Below, in pieces: positions 43,868-51,576 of a stretch of 64,000 nt of DNA. The stretch is from Pseudomonas sp. RIT288. GTDB lineage: Bacteria; Pseudomonadota; Gammaproteobacteria; Pseudomonadales; Pseudomonadaceae. The notes below the pieces were generated by a model, which saw only the letters and a list, made by a program, of their open reading frames with translations, ran no database searches and was not told the DNA's origin. Every line of letters begins with the position of its first letter. Positions within the stretch are counted from its first letter, which is position 1. Position numbers and translations under genes: made by a program. The stretch lies in assembly GCF_000631985.1 (NCBI RefSeq), contig NZ_JFYN01000042.1:248001-312000 (forward strand), read 5' to 3'.

Positions 43868-45058
43868 ATGGTGATGCGATTCGAATGGCGCACGTCCCTG
43901 TGCGCTGCCGACTTCCCGGCAACAGCCTACGAGGCACTGCGCCTGCGGGTGGCCGACCACACGCCGTTCAACAGCCTTGGCTGGCTGTGCGCGGCAGAGC
44001 AGGCCCTGGGCGAGGATCAGCGTCTGCAGATTCTGCTCGGCTGGGAAACCGGGCAATTGCTGCTGTGCCTGCCACTGGTGGCCAGCCGCGAACGCTTCGC
44101 TGGCGTGCCATTTCGCGTTTTGCATCACTTGGGTTATCCGCTGGCCGATCGCCTGGCCCTGCTGTCGTTGCTCGGCAGCGAAGACATGCACAAGGCGCTG
44201 CTGCTGATCCGTGAACATCTGCCCCATGCGCTGCTGCAACTCAACGAACTGTCGGAACCTGCCGGTGAAGAAAGTGCGCTCACCGAATGGATGGCGCGCA
44301 GTTCCACGGCAGAACGACGCCTGAGTTGCCGGGTGCCGGTGCATCTGATCAGCGACGCCGATCATCAGGAAGTCTCTGGCGACCCGCGCTACAAGTTGCG
44401 TCGGGCGCGCAAACGGATTGCCGCATGCGGTGCGCAGATACGCCGGATCACCCCGGATGCGCTGAGCATGGGCGCCTTGCTGCAGACCCTCGGCGAAGTC
44501 GAAGCGGTGAGCTGGAAAGGCGATGAAGGCGTGGGGATTTTCGCCACGCCGCGCACCCGCCAATGGATCGAACACGCCTTCACCGCGCTTGCCGGCCAAG
44601 GCCTGGTACGCGTGGTGACGCTCGAACTGGGCGGCCGCTGCATCAGCTATCGCCTCGGTCTGCTCGAACAGGGCCGGCTCTACGATTACAACCTGGCGTT
44701 TGTGCCGCAGTACGCCGACCTCGGTAGCGGCCGGGTGTTGCTGGAGGAGTGGATTCGCTGGGGGCTGGATGAGCGCTGGCGCTGGATCGATGCGTCGCGG
44801 GTCAGCCTGGAAAACTCCAGCCATCAACTGCACGAACGCATGACCGGGCAACTGGAGCATTGGCGCTGGAGTTTCTACTCGTGGCGCCCGAGCGGCTTGC
44901 TGCTGGGCCTGGGGCTACGCCTTTGGCACCACGTCAAACCGTTCCTGCAAACATGGCGCGCCCAGCGTGCCGGCAACTCGCCAGCGGCGATCACATCCGA
45001 CATTCAACCGGCAACACCACCCACCACACCTGGGCTAGCGCCTCGGAGGGCATCATGA
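43868..45058 (+). CDS. GNAT-family acyltransferase-like protein (CelD/BioF2 type)
   Basis: 396 residues. FNSLGWLCAAEQALG and YKLRRARKRIAACGAQIRRI (about 175-194) are typical of the CelD/BcsL-like GNAT proteins encoded in polysaccharide operons. The second half holds AFTALAGQGLVRVVTLEL, SYRLGLLEQGRLYDYNLAF and a glutamate-rich GSGRVLLEEWIRWGLDE. It may add an acyl or amino-acyl group to the polymer. Start at 43868 or the second ATG at 43874. Placed between two paralogous acyltransferase-like genes, overlapping the second by 4 bp (ATGA). Confidence 0.75.
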   Translation: MVMRFEWRTSLCAADFPATAYEALRLRVADHTPFNSLGWLCAAEQALGEDQRLQILLGWETGQLLLCLPLVASRERFAGVPFRVLHHLGYPLADRLALLSLLGSEDMHKALLLIREHLPHALLQLNELSEPAGEESALTEWMARSSTAERRLSCRVPVHLISDADHQEVSGDPRYKLRRARKRIAACGAQIRRITPDALSMGALLQTLGEVEAVSWKGDEGVGIFATPRTRQWIEHAFTALAGQGLVRVVTLELGGRCISYRLGLLEQGRLYDYNLAFVPQYADLGSGRVLLEEWIRWGLDERWRWIDASRVSLENSSHQLHERMTGQLEHWRWSFYSWRPSGLLLGLGLRLWHHVKPFLQTWRAQRAGNSPAAITSDIQPATPPTTPGLAPRRAS

Positions 45059-45741
45059 GCGTCATCGAAAATCTGCTTCTGCGCATCAAACAAAAAGGCC
45101 TGCGCCGCACCCTGGGCGCGCTGTGGAAACGTTACGTCTTCGCTCACCGTGAATTGCTGTGGATGGACCGCGACCTGGTCACGCCGATTGCCCCAAACAA
45201 ACTGCGCCCCTGTGAAGGTTTGCGCAGAGTCGACATCACCGCGGAAAACGCCAAGGCTTTCAGCAAGTACTTCGGTGACCGCGTGCAGACCATGGCCGAG
45301 CTGGCCACTGAAGGGCATACGGGGCACATGTACCTGGATCAGGACGATGACACCGTCGGGTTCGTCTGGGCCAGCACTCGCGACTATTACGACCGCCACT
45401 TCTACCGCTGCACGTTCCCGGTCAAGCCCGGTGAATACTTCCAGTTCGGTGCCGAAATTACCCGGCACTATTTCGGCAGTAGCCTGACCGTCGATGCTCA
45501 GACCGCACTGTGGCAAGTCATGGCTGCCCGAGGCTACAAAAAAGTGGTGGATATCTGCGACGGCGCCAATATTCAGGCCCTGAAGATGCATATACGCCTG
45601 GGCTATCAGGAACAAGGGCGGATCACGCATGTGTACGACCTGTTCGGGCACTGGCGGTTCTTCCGCGAAACCCGCTATGACGGCTCACGCCTGGAACTGC
45701 TGCGCAAACCGGAACGGCCGGCGGTGAGTGCGACGGCGTAG
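45055..45741 (+). CDS. GNAT-type acyltransferase-like protein, copy 2
   Basis: 228 residues, paralogue of the protein at 43174-43863, sharing the basic N-terminal helix (RIKQKGLRRTLGALWKRYVF), EGHTGHM, FPVKPGEYFQFGAEITRHYF and KKVVDICDGANIQALKMHIR. The ATG at 45055 follows GGAGGG and overlaps the preceding stop. Last gene of the cluster; REP elements follow. A separate substrate or site specificity from copy 1 is likely but not shown. Confidence 0.75.
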   Translation: MSVIENLLLRIKQKGLRRTLGALWKRYVFAHRELLWMDRDLVTPIAPNKLRPCEGLRRVDITAENAKAFSKYFGDRVQTMAELATEGHTGHMYLDQDDDTVGFVWASTRDYYDRHFYRCTFPVKPGEYFQFGAEITRHYFGSSLTVDAQTALWQVMAARGYKKVVDICDGANIQALKMHIRLGYQEQGRITHVYDLFGHWRFFRETRYDGSRLELLRKPERPAVSATA

Positions 45742-45782
45742 GCGTGGTTCAATCGTAAAACGGATGGCGATCATTCGGCCGC

Positions 45783-45859
45783 CATCGCGAGCAGGCTCAC
45801 TCCTACAGTGGATTTGTATACGACACTATTCAACTGTAGGAGTGAGCCTGCTCGCGATG
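45783..45859. repeat. REP doublet, CATCGCGAGCAGGCTC family, first copy
   Basis: CATCGCGAGCAGGCTCACTC to ACAGT (45783-45809) pairs perfectly with its complement at 45833-45859, around the loop GGATTTGTATACGACACTAT. It is closely related in arms and loop to 45979-46056. It lies in the 338-bp gap after the polysaccharide cluster and may end its transcript. Confidence 0.85.
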
Positions 45860-45978
45860 AGGCAGGAAAGTCGTTCGCTGTCAGCCTGGAGATGCCGTCA
45901 TTACTCGTTGATGTCGCGGCAATTGGTGAATATCTGAAACATCTGATTCTTTCAGCCAGACTTGAAACCTTATCGACG

Positions 45979-46056
45979 CCATCGCGAGCAGGCTCGCTCC
46001 TACAGTGGATTTGTGTACGACACCGATCAACTGTAGGAGTGAGCCTGCTCGCGATG
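45979..46056. repeat. REP doublet, CATCGCGAGCAGGCTC family, second copy
   Basis: Arms CCATCGCGAGCAGGCTCGCT and AGTGAGCCTGCTCGCGATGG with the loop GGATTTGTGTACGACACCGA. The loop is nearly the same as in the first copy, so one arose from the other by duplication. The 120 bp between the two copies hold nothing recognisable. Confidence 0.85.
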
Positions 46057-46079
46057 GGGCCAGATGGAGCAACAAATTC

Positions 46080-46886
46080 TCAGGCCTTGCGAGCGACCAG
46101 GGTGAAGCACAACGGCATCTGCGCCTCGCGATTCAGATACTGGTCATACACCTCTTCCCGGTTTGAATGCGCATATTCCCTGAAGTGCGCGATGTTCAAC
46201 CCGGCCGCGATGGCGCCGCTGAAAATGGCGCCGAGGGTGTGCACGAACCAGTAGGACTTCGCCGCCTGCTGCTCGACCTTGCCGACGTAGACAATCGGTT
46301 CTTCCTGCACGAATGGCTCGGCGCGGAAGTAGGAACTGGCGAGGCGGTACGGGTCTTCGGCGTCGGGGTCGACCATTTCCAGAAACGGATGGGTTTCGTA
46401 GATCACCAGTATGCCGCCCGGCTTCAGGGTCAACGCCACGTGGCGAAAGAACTCGCCGATATCGGGCATCCAGTTCAGCACGCCGATGGTGATCAGCGCC
46501 ACGTCGAAGCGGCTGTGCAGCGCAGCCGGCAGGTGATGGATATCGCTTTCGATGAATTCGGCGTTGTACGGCGAGCGCTGGTTCAACTCACGGGCCTGTT
46601 CGAGAAACGCCTCCGATTGATCGACGCCGACCACACTGCGCGCACCGAGGGCAAACAGCGACAGGCTTTCGCGACCGTTGTTGCAACCGAGTTGAATCAG
46701 CGCTTTACCGTCCACGCCGACCTGTTCCAGCAGACCGCGCAGGGTGTCGTCGAGGCACGTGAAATCAGCCTGTGACACCTCGTTCAACAGCGCTTGCCAT
46801 TCCGCCGATTCACGGTGATGACGAGCAGAATCGTTCCACGCCTGTCGATTGCTGTCGATGGCGGCTTTATTGTTGGGCACTTCCAT
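46080..46886 (-). CDS. SAM-dependent methyltransferase (class I)
   Basis: 268 residues, cytoplasmic. Methyltransferase motif I LIQLGCNNGRESLSLFALGA at about 63-82, motif II VVGVDQSEAFLEQA, then FIESDIHHLP and FDVALITIGVLNWMPDI, followed by LKPGGILVIYETHPFLEM. A C-terminal part with YWFVHTLGAIFSGAI follows. The substrate is not evident; the family includes small-molecule methyltransferases. It is convergent with the end of the polysaccharide cluster and unlikely to belong to it. Confidence 0.85.
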   Translation of the reverse strand: MEVPNNKAAIDSNRQAWNDSARHHRESAEWQALLNEVSQADFTCLDDTLRGLLEQVGVDGKALIQLGCNNGRESLSLFALGARSVVGVDQSEAFLEQARELNQRSPYNAEFIESDIHHLPAALHSRFDVALITIGVLNWMPDIGEFFRHVALTLKPGGILVIYETHPFLEMVDPDAEDPYRLASSYFRAEPFVQEEPIVYVGKVEQQAAKSYWFVHTLGAIFSGAIAAGLNIAHFREYAHSNREEVYDQYLNREAQMPLCFTLVARKA

Positions 46887-46982
46887 GGCGCACTCCGGTA
46901 CTGCTCGTGATTGAGCGACCCCGAGTCTAGAACAGCCCGATCAGTACGGTTGTTGCGACTTTGTAAGCCACACCGCCGTTCC

Positions 46983-47076
46983 ACTGTGGGAGCGAGCTTG
47001 CTCGCGAAGGCGTCGGCCCAGCCAACATCTTCATTGCCTGAACCACCGCTTTCGCGAGCAGGCTCGCTCCTACAGT
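46983..47076. repeat. REP doublet, mixed GTGGGAGCGAGC/TTCGCGAGCAGG arms
   Basis: ACTGTGGGAGCGAGCTTGCT with CGCGAA at 46983-47008, facing TTCGCGAGCAGGCTCGCTCC with TACAGT at 47051-47076. It separates the methyltransferase promoter side from the 3' end of the LysR gene. Confidence 0.85.
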
Positions 47077-47085
47077 TCGGAGCGC

Positions 47086-47973
47086 TTACATCTGGTTGAG
47101 GCGTTCACGCAGGAATTCGACCAGTGCCTGCACCGGGCGCGAAGCCTGGCGATGTTGCGGATACACCGCCGACAGGGTCAGCGGTTCGGGGCGGTAGTCG
47201 TCGAGCACTGGCACCAGTCGCCCGTCCTTCAGCGCCGCGCCAACGATGAACGTCGGCAGATAGGTAATCCCCATCCCCTGCACCGCCGCATCGCGCAGCA
47301 GCTCGCCGTTGTTCACCCGCATGCGCCCGGTGACATTGACCAGCAGCGGCTTGCCCTGCCCCGCGTTGAAGCGCCACTGCACCGAACGACCGTGGCCGTA
47401 CGGCAAACAGTCGTGACTGTGCAGGTCTTCGGGGGTGAGCGGTGTGCCACGTTCGGCCAGATACGCCGGGCTGGCGCAGTACACCCGTTCGATGGCGGCG
47501 ATGCGCCGCGCAATCAACGTCGAGTCTTCCAGCACACCAATGCGCAGCGCCAGGTCATAACCCTCACCGAGCAGGTCCACCGGGCGGTCGCTCAAATCCA
47601 CCTCCACGGTGACATCGCGGTAGCGCTGCAGAAACAGCGGCAGCAGACACCCCAGATGCGCGACGGCAAACGACAGCGGTGCACTGACGCGAATGGTCCC
47701 GCGCGGCTCGGCAGTCTGCCCGGCGATGCCCTGCTCGACCTGCTCGACTTCGCCGAGCAGACGCAGCGCCGACTCGTAGTAGCTCTGGCCCAGTGGCGTG
47801 ACGTCGAGGCGTCGGGTCGAGCGGTTCAACAGCCGCACGCCGAGGCGCTCTTCGAGTTGCATCAAACGACGGCTGACGAACTGCTTGGACAGGCCCAACT
47901 GATCGGCCGCAGCAGTGAAACTGCCGGAGTCCATGACCTGGCAAAAAATACGCATGTCTTCGAACGGGTTCAT
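47086..47973 (-). CDS. LysR-family transcriptional regulator
   Basis: 295 residues. N-terminal winged helix-turn-helix FCQVMDSGSFTAAADQLGLS with KQFVSRRLMQLEERLGVRLL (about 9-55), then the substrate-binding domain (GTIRVSAPLSFAVAHLGCLL, DLALRIGVLEDSTLIARRIA). Subgroup of the CrgA/DsdC-type regulators. ATG at 47973 preferred to the upstream GTG. It is divergent from the exported esterase gene, with about 156 bp between the starts, so the esterase is its most likely target; this is inference from position. Confidence 0.88.
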   Translation of the reverse strand: MNPFEDMRIFCQVMDSGSFTAAADQLGLSKQFVSRRLMQLEERLGVRLLNRSTRRLDVTPLGQSYYESALRLLGEVEQVEQGIAGQTAEPRGTIRVSAPLSFAVAHLGCLLPLFLQRYRDVTVEVDLSDRPVDLLGEGYDLALRIGVLEDSTLIARRIAAIERVYCASPAYLAERGTPLTPEDLHSHDCLPYGHGRSVQWRFNAGQGKPLLVNVTGRMRVNNGELLRDAAVQGMGITYLPTFIVGAALKDGRLVPVLDDYRPEPLTLSAVYPQHRQASRPVQALVEFLRERLNQM

Positions 47974-48070
47974 TGTCACTCTCTGGTAGACAGTCAAACG
48001 CTTTATAGCCGCTTTTTCACTTTTCGACAGCTCATTAATCTGTGCTCACGGTGTTGAAACCAACCCCAAA

Positions 48071-48099
48071 CCTGTAGGAGCTGCCGCAGCTCCTACAGG
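48071..48099. repeat. Single REP hairpin, GTAGGAGCTGC family
   Basis: CCTGTAGGAGCT-GCCGC-AGCTCCTACAGG is a perfect 12-bp stem. It sits 30 bp before the esterase start, in the divergent region, where it could affect translation or message stability. Confidence 0.75.
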
Positions 48100-48129
48100 G
48101 CACTCAAACAATCGAAAATGGAATTGAGC

Positions 48130-49149
48130 ATGAACATCAAAAAAACCCTGACCGCATCCCTCCTCGCCCTCTCCATCGGCAACGCGTTCGCCGCCGGCAG
48201 CCCGGGTGTCGAACACCAGACCCAGGCCTTCCTCGAAGCCCTCGCAGCGGGCGGTGGCAAACCGCTGGAGCAACTCAGCCCGAAGGATGCCCGTGCGGTG
48301 CTGACCGGTGCGCAAGCATCGGTGAAAGTCGACCTCTCCGGGGTTGAAGTCAGCGACAAGGCAATCAAGGTCGATGGCCAGACGATCAACCTCAAAGTGG
48401 TGCGTCCGGCCAAGGTCAAAGGCCAATTGCCGGTGTTCATGTTCTTCCACGGTGGCGGTTGGGTACTGGGTGATTACCCGACGCATCAACGCCTGATTCG
48501 CGATCTGGTGGTCGGTTCTGGTGCAGTGGCGGTGTACGTCGATTACACGCCGTCGCCCGAAGCGCAGTACCCGACGGCGATCAACCAGGCCTATGCGGCG
48601 ACCCAATGGGTCGCGGAAAACGGCAAGCAGATCGGGGTCGACGGCAAGCGTCTGGCGGTGGCTGGCAACAGCGTCGGCGGCAACATGGCGGCAGTCGTGG
48701 CGCTGATGGCCAAGGAACAGCAGACCCCGGCCCTGCGCTTCCAGCTGCTGATGTGGCCGGTGACCAACGCGCAGTTCGACGACGGCTCGTATCAGCAGTT
48801 TGCCGAGGGACACTTCCTCACCAAGGGCATGATGCAATGGTTCTGGGACAACTACACCACCAACCCGGCCGAGCGCGCACAGATCCACGCTTCGCCGCTG
48901 AACGCCAGCAGCGAACAGCTCAAGGGCCTGCCCGCCGCGCTGATACAGACCGCCGAATTCGACGTGTTGCGTGATGAAGGTGAAGGCTACGCGCGGCATC
49001 TGGATGCGGCCGGTGTGTCGGTGACCTCGGTGCGCTACAACGGGATGATTCATGACTTTGGTTTGCTCAATCCGCTGAGTCAGATTCCCGAAGTGAAAGC
49101 GGCCGTGCGGCAGGCGGCGGCTGAGTTGAAGACGCATCTGAATCAATAA
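48130..49149 (+). CDS. Exported esterase/lipase of the HSL (alpha/beta hydrolase-3) family
   Basis: 339 residues. Signal peptide MNIKKTLTASLLALSIGNAF (cleavage near 21), hence periplasmic or secreted. Oxyanion-hole motif HGGGW (107-111), nucleophile Ser181 in GNSVGG, acid Asp278 in EFDVLRDEG and His308 in MIHDF complete the triad. Hydrolases of this type act on short-chain esters. The ATG at 48130 is preferred over one 12 bp upstream because the signal peptide begins there. It faces a divergent LysR gene. Confidence 0.88.
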   Translation: MNIKKTLTASLLALSIGNAFAAGSPGVEHQTQAFLEALAAGGGKPLEQLSPKDARAVLTGAQASVKVDLSGVEVSDKAIKVDGQTINLKVVRPAKVKGQLPVFMFFHGGGWVLGDYPTHQRLIRDLVVGSGAVAVYVDYTPSPEAQYPTAINQAYAATQWVAENGKQIGVDGKRLAVAGNSVGGNMAAVVALMAKEQQTPALRFQLLMWPVTNAQFDDGSYQQFAEGHFLTKGMMQWFWDNYTTNPAERAQIHASPLNASSEQLKGLPAALIQTAEFDVLRDEGEGYARHLDAAGVSVTSVRYNGMIHDFGLLNPLSQIPEVKAAVRQAAAELKTHLNQ

Positions 49150-49153
49150 AAGC

Positions 49154-49230
49154 AAAAGATCGCAGCCTGCGGCAGCTCCTACAGGGAAATGCATTCCAAA
49201 GTAGGAGCTGCCGCAGGCTGCGATCTTTTT
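49154..49230. repeat. REP doublet, GTAGGAGCTGC/GCGATCTTTT family
   Basis: AAAAGATCGCAGCCTGCGGC with AGCTCCTAC (49154-49183) faces GTAGGAGCTGCCGCAGGCTG with CGATCTTTT (49201-49230). It sits between the esterase stop and the channel gene and begins within a few bases of the former. Confidence 0.85.
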
Positions 49231-49257
49231 TCTCAGCCGCATCGCGGAGTCTCGATC

Positions 49258-50685
49258 ATGACCTTTTTCTATGCCCACCTGCTGTCCTGGAGCGCCGCCC
49301 TGCTGCTGCTCGATGCGCTGCTCTGGCACCTCGCCCCGTTCAAGCATCGCGCACCGAGAGTCGGCATTCGCCTGGCGCTGTTTCTGGCGTTCAGCGCATT
49401 GATCATCAACGCCGAGATCAGCCCGTTGCAGGCACCACTGTTCGCCGATGACCGGGTGATGCAACTGGGCGCGACGGCGCTGGGGATTGTCTGGTGGCTG
49501 TACGCCGCGCGGGTGCTGACCGAAGTGGTCGGCCTGATCCTGATGCGACGCATCGGGCACAGCGGTCGGCTGTTGCAGGACGTGATCGGCGCGCTGGTGT
49601 TTCTGGCGGCGATCGTCGCGGCCGCCGGCTATGTGCTGGAGCTGCCGGTCAAGGGCTTGCTGGCGACCTCCGGGGTAGTGGCGATCGTCGTTGGTCTGGC
49701 GTTGCAAAGCACCTTGAGCGACGTGTTTTCGGGGATCGTGCTCAACACCACCAAACCGTATCAGGTCGACGATTTCGTGGTGATCGACGGTGTCGAGGGC
49801 AAAGTCATCGACATCGACTGGCGCGCCACGCATCTGTTGACCAGCAGCGGCACGCTGGCCGTGGTGCCGAACTCGGTGGCGGCCAAGGCGAAGATCGTCA
49901 ATCTGAGTCGTCCGACCAACCTGCACGGCGTCTCGATCAGCATCAAGGTGCCAAATCACATTCGCCCGCGGCGGGTGCTCGACGCCCTCGACCGCACCCT
50001 CCAGGGCAGCAGCAGTCTGCTGCTCAATCCGCCGCCCAAAGCCGTGTTGAAAGAGGCCGGCGAGGAGATGTCGGAGTATCTTGCCAGCGGTTTCATCAGT
50101 GAACTGAGCAAGAAAGGCGAAGTGCGCAATCAACTGTTCGACCTCGCCCACCGTCATCTCGAAGCTGCAGGAATTTCCCGCCATCCCGATGGCGTGATCG
50201 AGCCCTCGACCCGCGCCCGCGCGTTGCTCGATGAAGTGAAAATCTTTCGCTCGCTGAGCCATGAGGAACGTGATCGCCTCGCCGAATCGATGGTCGCGCA
50301 GCAGTACGCGGCCGGTCAGGTGGTGCTGGATCTGGATGAAGTGCCCGACAGTCTGTTTGTCATTGCCACGGGTGTGGTCAGTGCGACCGTGCCCGACGGC
50401 AACGGCCAGATCGAGGCCGGACGCATGGGGCCGAGCGAGGTCATGGGCGAACAGAGCATCCTCGCCGATACCCCGTCGCAAGCGACGTTCACCGCGCTGA
50501 CGTCGAGCATCATCTATCGCCTCGACAAAGCCCTGACCCGCGAGTGCATGGCGCAGCGCAGCGAAGTCGGCCAGGCGCTGAACAAATTGCAGGCGGTGCG
50601 ACAACAGAACAGCCGGCTGGCGTTGATGGCCAAACCGGTGGCGGTGCGCAAGGGTGGTTTTCTCGGCTGGTTGCAGAAACGCTAG
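49258..50685 (+). CDS. MscS-family channel with C-terminal cyclic-nucleotide-binding-like domain
   Basis: 475 residues. Four hydrophobic helices (about 5-24, 40-58, 70-92, 100-120) precede the MscS pore helix/beta domain (VVGLALQSTLSDVFSGIV at about 142-159, PYQVDDFVVIDGVEGKVIDI). A cyclic-nucleotide-binding-like domain follows at about 335-445 (FRSLSHEERDRLAESMVAQQ, MGEQSILADTPSQATFTA). The phosphate-binding arginine expected after the GE-x-L element is Gln in PSQAT, so ligand binding is doubtful. Ribosome site GGAG before the ATG; the open frame further upstream is repeat DNA. Probably an ion channel gated by a ligand or by tension. Confidence 0.85.
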   Translation: MTFFYAHLLSWSAALLLLDALLWHLAPFKHRAPRVGIRLALFLAFSALIINAEISPLQAPLFADDRVMQLGATALGIVWWLYAARVLTEVVGLILMRRIGHSGRLLQDVIGALVFLAAIVAAAGYVLELPVKGLLATSGVVAIVVGLALQSTLSDVFSGIVLNTTKPYQVDDFVVIDGVEGKVIDIDWRATHLLTSSGTLAVVPNSVAAKAKIVNLSRPTNLHGVSISIKVPNHIRPRRVLDALDRTLQGSSSLLLNPPPKAVLKEAGEEMSEYLASGFISELSKKGEVRNQLFDLAHRHLEAAGISRHPDGVIEPSTRARALLDEVKIFRSLSHEERDRLAESMVAQQYAAGQVVLDLDEVPDSLFVIATGVVSATVPDGNGQIEAGRMGPSEVMGEQSILADTPSQATFTALTSSIIYRLDKALTRECMAQRSEVGQALNKLQAVRQQNSRLALMAKPVAVRKGGFLGWLQKR

Positions 50686-50714
50686 CCCCATCCACCAGTT
50701 GAAAGCCAAACCTA

Positions 50715-50807
50715 GTGGCGAGGGAGCTTGCTCCCGCTTGAGTGCGCAGCGCTCACAGGATTTCGGGGACTGCTGCGCAGCCCAGCGGGAGCAAGCTCCC
50801 TCGCCAC
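50715..50807. repeat. REP doublet, GTGGCGAGGGAGC family
   Basis: Left arm GTGGCGAGGGAGCTTGCTCC at 50715, right inverted arm ending at 50807, the same pair as at 1364 and 6782. It closes the channel gene. Confidence 0.85.
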
Positions 50808-50848
50808 AGAGGATGGTGGATTGCGCCACTTTTTACTGCACATGAAAA

Positions 50849-50868
50849 TGCCCGCAATCAAGCGGGCA
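50849..50868 (-). terminator. Rho-independent terminator for the DoxX-ABM-amidohydrolase-YcaC operon
   Basis: TGCCCGC-AATCAA-GCGGGCA is a 7-bp stem followed on the minus strand by TTTTC, 16 bp after the hydrolase stop. Confidence 0.75.
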
Positions 50869-50884
50869 CTTTCAGTTCAAGCAA

Positions 50885-51508
50885 TTACTTGGCAGTGAAC
50901 TTGGTGTAGCTGTTGATCAGGTTGCGGTAGTTCGGCAGGCGTTCCGACAGCAGATGCGCCAGGCCTTCCATGTCGTTGCGCCAGTCGCCTTGCAGCTCGC
51001 ACGCCACCGAGAACCAGTTCAGCAGTTGCGCACCGGCAGCCGACATCCGCGCCCACGCCGCTTGTTGCACGGTGGTGTTGAAGGTGCCGGAAGAATCGGT
51101 CACCACGAACACTTCGAAACCTTCAGCAATGGCCGACAGGGTCGGGAATGCTACGCAGACGTCGGTCACCACACCGGCGATGATCAGTTGTTTGCGGCCG
51201 GTGGCCTTGATCGCCTTGACGAAGTCTTCGTTGTCCCAGGCGTTGATCTGGCCTGGACGTTGAATGAATGGCGCGTCCGGGAATTGCTCGCGCAGCTCAG
51301 GCACGATCGGGCCGTTCGGGCCGGCATCGAAACTGGTGGTGAGGATGGTCGGCAGCTTGAAGAACTTGGCGATGTCGCCCAGCGCCAGCACGTTGTTCTT
51401 GAACTCGTTGGGGGTGAAATCCTGTACCAGCGAGATCAGACCGGTCTGGTGGTCGACCAGCAGCACGACCGCATCATCTTTGTTCAGACGCTTGTAGGGA
51501 ACGCTCAT
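50885..51508 (-). CDS. Isochorismatase-family hydrolase (YcaC-like)
   Basis: 207 residues, the family length. Isochorismatase-like fold with Asp19 in VLLVDHQTGL and the catalytic Cys118 in GVVTDVCVAFP, which also carries the cis-peptide motif. Position 84 is Arg (QRPGQ) where many members have Lys. YcaC-type hydrolases have unknown natural substrates. The ATG has GGAG upstream. Last gene of a minus-strand operon of four, 68 bp after the amidohydrolase. Confidence 0.9.
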   Translation of the reverse strand: MSVPYKRLNKDDAVVLLVDHQTGLISLVQDFTPNEFKNNVLALGDIAKFFKLPTILTTSFDAGPNGPIVPELREQFPDAPFIQRPGQINAWDNEDFVKAIKATGRKQLIIAGVVTDVCVAFPTLSAIAEGFEVFVVTDSSGTFNTTVQQAAWARMSAAGAQLLNWFSVACELQGDWRNDMEGLAHLLSERLPNYRNLINSYTKFTAK

Positions 51509-51576
51509 GGGAAACTCCTCGGTGGATGGTTGTTGCGTGGGGCGCCGACCGGATGGCCGGCGCTTTTTTGTAGCGA

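Noticed and set aside
44860..45054. Upstream extension of acyltransferase-like copy 2
   Set aside because: Overlaps the CelD-like gene; the paralogue alignment and GGAGGG site support the start at 45055.
27883..45741. Alginate, Psl, Pel or cellulose cluster
   Set aside because: The gene content (Wzx/Wzy, split Wzc, three acyltransferase-like genes) does not match any of these by eye.
48046..50829. Very long open frame (927 codons) on the minus strand
   Set aside because: It lies opposite the esterase and the MscS channel, both of which have clear motifs; it has no recognisable domain and is a by-product of high GC at third codon positions.
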